The translations under genes were made by a program, and so were the position numbers. From contig SLIY01000185.1 in the NCBI GenBank assembly GCA_007135385.1, forward strand, positions 1 to 9,388: a stretch of 9,388 nt of DNA, in the 5' to 3' direction. Below the pieces are notes generated by a model that ran no database searches, was not told the DNA's origin, and saw nothing but the letters and a program-made list of their open reading frames with translations. The stretch comes from Leptolyngbyaceae cyanobacterium CSSed165cm_216. GTDB lineage: Bacteria > Cyanobacteriota > Cyanobacteriia > Phormidesmidales > Phormidesmidaceae. Of the stretch, positions 6,778-9,388 are shown one piece after another; positions within the stretch are counted from its first letter, which is position 1, and the number at the start of each line of letters is the position of its first letter.

Positions 6778-7273
6778 CCACTAAGGTTGCTAAATCCATG
6801 GTTTCGTACTTTTCAAAGGGTTGATGAATCCAAGGATTGTCGGGCAAATACACCACATGGTAATCGGGCTTGATAATCGAATCAGCCTTGTACCATAGCA
6901 CCGCCGTGCGGATCTCGTCGATACTAAAGCCATACTTATGCTTGAGCCAGCCGATCGAACGTTCTAAGCTGTGGCCTGAATCGACCAAATCATCTACCAG
7001 TAAGACTTGGCTACCCAAACCCAAAGCCGTCATACTGAGGTCACGGGAAAAGGTAATGGTCCCCCGAGTACGCCCATCGGCTCCCCCATAGGAGGCGGTG
7101 GACAAAATGGCCAATGGCACATCAAATAGACGGCATAAAACATCCCCGACCCTTAGTCCCCCTTTGGCCAGACAGACAATCTGGTTAAACTCCCAACCCG
7201 ATTCGTAAATCTGGATGGCAAGCTTTTCAATATCTCGGTGGTATTCATCCCAGCTTACGTGAAAATCAGCCAT
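6743..7273 (-). CDS. Phosphoribosyltransferase (purine-type, COG2236-like)
   Basis: This 176-residue cytoplasmic enzyme is of the type I phosphoribosyltransferase fold, which joins a base to the ribose phosphate of PRPP and releases pyrophosphate. The PRPP loop VLLVDDLVDSGHSL is at residues 90-103, with the acidic pair D94-D95. Upstream are the pyrophosphate-loop segment LAKGGLRVGD (35-44) and the flexible-loop region around 62-78. The length and the motifs fit the small xanthine/hypoxanthine/guanine transferases grouped in COG2236. The base substrate cannot be told from the sequence, and the lack of a neighbouring purine gene gives no help. The ATG at 7273 is chosen over an in-frame TTG at 7294, as homologues begin close to the WDEYHRDI block; a G-rich stretch but no proper Shine-Dalgarno sequence precedes it. 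The 3' end overlaps the TPR gene tail to tail. Confidence 0.88.
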   Translation of the reverse strand: MADFHVSWDEYHRDIEKLAIQIYESGWEFNQIVCLAKGGLRVGDVLCRLFDVPLAILSTASYGGADGRTRGTITFSRDLSMTALGLGSQVLLVDDLVDSGHSLERSIGWLKHKYGFSIDEIRTAVLWYKADSIIKPDYHVVYLPDNPWIHQPFEKYETMDLATLVANHQAHSEAVV

Positions 7274-7394
7274 AGCCCCGCCCCATGCAACCAACTAAAC
7301 TATAAAGCCTACCCGTAGAATGCCAGATATTGCTGATGGGAAAATCATACACTGAGCTCGCCCCTTGAGTTGTTGACCACCGAACCCTTAACTT
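7274..7394. promoter_or_regulatory. Divergent intergenic region between phosphoribosyltransferase and symporter genes
   Basis: This 121-base region must hold the promoters of two divergent genes. For the minus-strand gene, a TATAGT hexamer (complement of 7299-7304) sits at a plausible -10 distance from the ATG at 7273, but its -35 is poor. For the + strand gene, the best -10-like hexamer is TACACT at 7348-7353, also without a good -35. No clear operator palindrome is seen. Confidence 0.35.
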
Positions 7395-8840
7395 ATGGCC
7401 GCTAACTTTTCTAATTCAGGCACTGCAACCGATCAGCCTAAAACATTTTCCCTCTTGGGCAAACTGGCTTTTGGGGCCGGGGATATTGGCCCAGGGATGA
7501 CGGCCAATCTGCTGGCCTTTTCCTTTCTGATTTTCTTAACCACAGCGGCTGGTCTCAGCCCAGTGGCGGCGGGGTCGGTCCTAGCGATTGGCCGGATTTG
7601 GGATGCGATCAATGACCCGTTCATTGGCTATATGAGCGATCGCACCCGCACCCGTTGGGGCCGTCGCTACCCTTGGATGGTGCTAGGGGCCTTACCGTTT
7701 GGCCTGAGCTTCTTTTTAATGTGGGTGGTACCCGCCTGGGACAGCGAAATGGCCCGGTTTGCGTACTACGTGGTGATCTCTCTGCTTTTCCAGGTGTTTT
7801 ACACCGTCATTAACCTGCCCTATGCAACCCTGACCGCCGAACTTACCAAAGATTACGACGAACGCACTGAACTCACCGCCTTTCGTCTGGCGTCATCATT
7901 ATTTGGGGCGATTTCGGCCCTAGCGTTGGGGCTGGTCATTACCCAAATCATTGATGATCTGCAGCAGCAATACTGGATCTTGGGGGCGGTGGTCAGCATT
8001 TTAGCCGTGATTCCCTTGCTGCTGTGTGTGGTGGGGACATACCCCTATGCGGTCCAGCGGGGAGCCCTACAGCCCGCTACCACTGATGATCAGACAGACT
8101 TAAACCTGTTTCAGCAAATCAAAATCGTGTTTAGCAATCGGGCCTTTCTGTTTGTGGTTGGCCTCTATCTGTTTGCCTGGCTGGCCCTGCAAATGACCGC
8201 CAGCATTATCCCGTTTTATGCCACTTTTTGGATGGGGCTAGACTCCTACTTTTTAGCGGCACTGCTGGTGCAGGGGACAGCCATATTCATGATGTATTTT
8301 GTCAATCGCCTCAGCCGTCGTCTGGGTAAGCAGGAAATTTTCTATATCGGTATTGGCACTTGGGTGATTGCTCAGATTGCCCTGTTCTTTATTCAGCCAG
8401 GGCAGGTGGCCGCCCTGTACCTGTTATGTGTTGTGGTTAGCTTTGGAGTGGCTACCGCCTATGTGGTGCCCTGGGCCATGTTGCCCGATGTGATCGAACT
8501 GGATGAACTGCAAACCGGGCAGCGGCGAGAAGGGGTGTTTTACGCCTTTATGACCCTGTTGCAAAAGGTGGGACTGGGTCTAGGTTTGTTCTTAGTGAGT
8601 TTGGCGCTTCAGTTTTCTGGGTTTGAGTCTGGGGCTGTCGAGCAGCCAGATTCGGCCCTATTGGCGATTCGGATCTTTATTGGGCCTGTACCCATGGTGT
8701 TGCTACTGTTGGCGATGCTACTGGCTTGGTTTTACCCGATTGATCGCCAGGCTCACGAAGCCATGTTGCTGAAGCTGGCAGAGCGCCACCGGAGAGAGGA
8801 TCAAGAGCATTCAGATGATCCAGAAAATAGCTCGCAGTAG
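7395..8840 (+). CDS. GPH-family (MelB-like) MFS sugar:cation symporter
   Basis: This 481-residue integral inner-membrane protein belongs to the glycoside-pentoside-hexuronide:cation symporter family (MFS_2). Such carriers take up sugars or glycosides with H+ or Na+. About twelve hydrophobic segments are readable between residues 24 and 460. The family signature is strong: GDIGPGM at the start of helix 1, WDAINDPFIGYMSD with acidic residues D70 and D74 in helix 2, and the following loop RTRTRWGRRYPW (83-94), the usual Arg-rich motif after helix 2. A second charged loop is LSRRLGKQE in the middle. The late PWAMLPDVIELDELQTGQRREG motif is also typical. Length is normal for the family. The N-terminal 17 residues and the charged C-terminal tail are cytoplasmic. 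No Shine-Dalgarno sequence precedes the ATG. The substrate cannot be inferred, since no sugar-metabolism gene is adjacent. Confidence 0.92.
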   Translation: MAANFSNSGTATDQPKTFSLLGKLAFGAGDIGPGMTANLLAFSFLIFLTTAAGLSPVAAGSVLAIGRIWDAINDPFIGYMSDRTRTRWGRRYPWMVLGALPFGLSFFLMWVVPAWDSEMARFAYYVVISLLFQVFYTVINLPYATLTAELTKDYDERTELTAFRLASSLFGAISALALGLVITQIIDDLQQQYWILGAVVSILAVIPLLLCVVGTYPYAVQRGALQPATTDDQTDLNLFQQIKIVFSNRAFLFVVGLYLFAWLALQMTASIIPFYATFWMGLDSYFLAALLVQGTAIFMMYFVNRLSRRLGKQEIFYIGIGTWVIAQIALFFIQPGQVAALYLLCVVVSFGVATAYVVPWAMLPDVIELDELQTGQRREGVFYAFMTLLQKVGLGLGLFLVSLALQFSGFESGAVEQPDSALLAIRIFIGPVPMVLLLLAMLLAWFYPIDRQAHEAMLLKLAERHRREDQEHSDDPENSSQ

Positions 8841-8870
8841 TAGCGTAAGCCCTTAAAGGCTACTGGTTTT
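8839..8870 (+). terminator. Weak candidate terminator at the convergent gene ends
   Basis: A 6-bp stem AGTAGC / GCTACT with a 14-base loop is followed by GG and then TTTT. It spans the 12-base gap between the symporter and carotenoid-protein genes and runs into both coding ends. A shorter inner stem AGCC/GGCT is an alternative fold. The long loop and the two bases before the T-run make this weak. Confidence 0.28.
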
Positions 8871-9380
8871 GCCAGTTTCAGCCTGGGAGGGTGGATTGCT
8901 GACTTGGCTATAGCCCATTTGGGTGGCGGCTTCCCGCAGCAGGGTGATCTGCTCTTGGAACTCTACCCCTTCCATCAAAGACAACATGGTTTTGACATCA
9001 GCAGAGGCTTTGTAGTGTTTGGGCAGATCAACGACGCGATCGCCCATGGCTTCGGCCCACACGTACCACACCAACAGCTGATTGTTAGGGCTAAGACCGC
9101 CATAGCGCTTTGACAGAGGCGTGTCTTTGCGAGCCACAATGGCGCGCATCGCTTCCAACTGGTCATCCTTGGACAGGGCAAACAGGTCCTCCGCCAAAGG
9201 TCGCGCCAGGTCGGGATCCGCAGCACTGGGCGCAGCTGGGGTAATTGAATCGCCCATGTCCTCATAGACGTAGTACAACAGCGCCAACTTGTCATCTACG
9301 CTGAGGGCGTTATAGCGCTCAAATAGCTGCTGGGTCGATTGATTGGTAATTTGGGTTGTGCTGATTGTAGAAGCAGCCAT
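8853..9380 (-). CDS. Helical carotenoid protein (stand-alone OCP N-terminal domain homologue)
   Basis: This 175-residue protein aligns by eye over nearly its whole length with the all-helical, carotenoid-binding N-terminal domain of the orange carotenoid protein. It lacks the NTF2-like C-terminal domain, so it belongs to the HCP group. Such proteins bind a keto-carotenoid; different clades quench singlet oxygen or phycobilisome energy. Matching blocks are LSVDDKLALLYYVYEDMG (27-43), SITPAAP (45-51), LSPNNQLLVWYVWAE (96-110) and ITLLREAATQMG (145-156). The positions that line the pigment in OCP (Synechocystis numbering) are Y44 = Y39, W110 = W105, Y111 = Y106 and R155 = R149, all kept; W41 is replaced by Y36. 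There is no signal peptide; it should be cytosolic. The ATG at 9380 is supported by GAGG four bases upstream. The gene converges with the symporter; its upstream neighbour is outside the window, so a paired C-terminal-domain homologue cannot be checked. Confidence 0.88.
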   Translation of the reverse strand: MAASTISTTQITNQSTQQLFERYNALSVDDKLALLYYVYEDMGDSITPAAPSAADPDLARPLAEDLFALSKDDQLEAMRAIVARKDTPLSKRYGGLSPNNQLLVWYVWAEAMGDRVVDLPKHYKASADVKTMLSLMEGVEFQEQITLLREAATQMGYSQVSNPPSQAETGKTSSL

Positions 9381-9382
9381 AA

Positions 9383-9388
9383 CACCTC
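9383..9388 (-). promoter_or_regulatory. Shine-Dalgarno sequence of the carotenoid-protein gene
   Basis: Read on the minus strand this is GAGGTG, ending two bases before the ATG. The GAGG core is four bases from the start, which is close but usable. It is the only clear ribosome-binding site in the window and fixes the start at 9380. The window edge cuts anything further upstream. Confidence 0.5.

Noticed and set aside
7274..7294. TTG start seven codons upstream for the phosphoribosyltransferase
   Set aside because: The ATG at 7273 lies at the usual distance from the first conserved block; the extra residues lie over the likely promoter.
8904..9295. Frames on either strand overlapping the carotenoid-protein gene
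   Set aside because: The OCP-family reading frame is unambiguous, so the overlapping frames are chance.

Overview
The window is chromosomal DNA from a cyanobacterium, probably a filamentous or Leptolyngbya-like lineage; the genus cannot be fixed from the sequence alone. Three things show this: an NdhM subunit of the photosynthetic NDH-1 complex, a carotenoid-binding protein of the orange carotenoid protein (OCP) N-terminal family, and six exact copies of the HIP1 octamer GCGATCGC in 9.4 kb. Base composition and codon use look even across the genes. I see no integrase, transposase, tRNA, rRNA or CRISPR array.

Left part (1-619): ndhM, then a 182-base gap before the next gene. Only a doubtful antisense ORF lies in that gap.

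Centre (620-5333): a phospho-signalling block on the + strand. It starts with a large membrane-anchored PP2C-type Ser/Thr phosphatase (zinc ribbon, degenerate kinase-like region, PP2C, one membrane helix, extracytoplasmic SH3-like tail). After 43 bases comes a CHAT caspase-like protein with a C-terminal FHA phosphothreonine-binding domain. After a further 123 bases comes an unrecognised 207-residue protein. The simplest reading is that phosphorylation by an unlinked kinase, read by the FHA domain and reversed by the phosphatase, controls or localises the CHAT protease. This is inference from domain content and adjacency.

A hairpin plus T-run at 5464-5487 may end this block. Next is a TPR protein with a C-terminal CD225/dispanin-like two-helix membrane domain (5572-6777). 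It overlaps a convergent phosphoribosyltransferase gene (6743-7273, minus strand) by 35 bases.

Right part (7274-9388): a short divergent intergenic region, a GPH-family (MelB-like) sugar/cation symporter on the + strand, and, converging on it, a helical carotenoid protein. That last gene is complete, but its upstream region is cut by the window edge. The genes outside the centre look like independent housekeeping, transport or photoprotection units. The parts most worth attention are the phosphatase/CHAT-FHA pair with its unknown partner, and the TPR-CD225 fusion.
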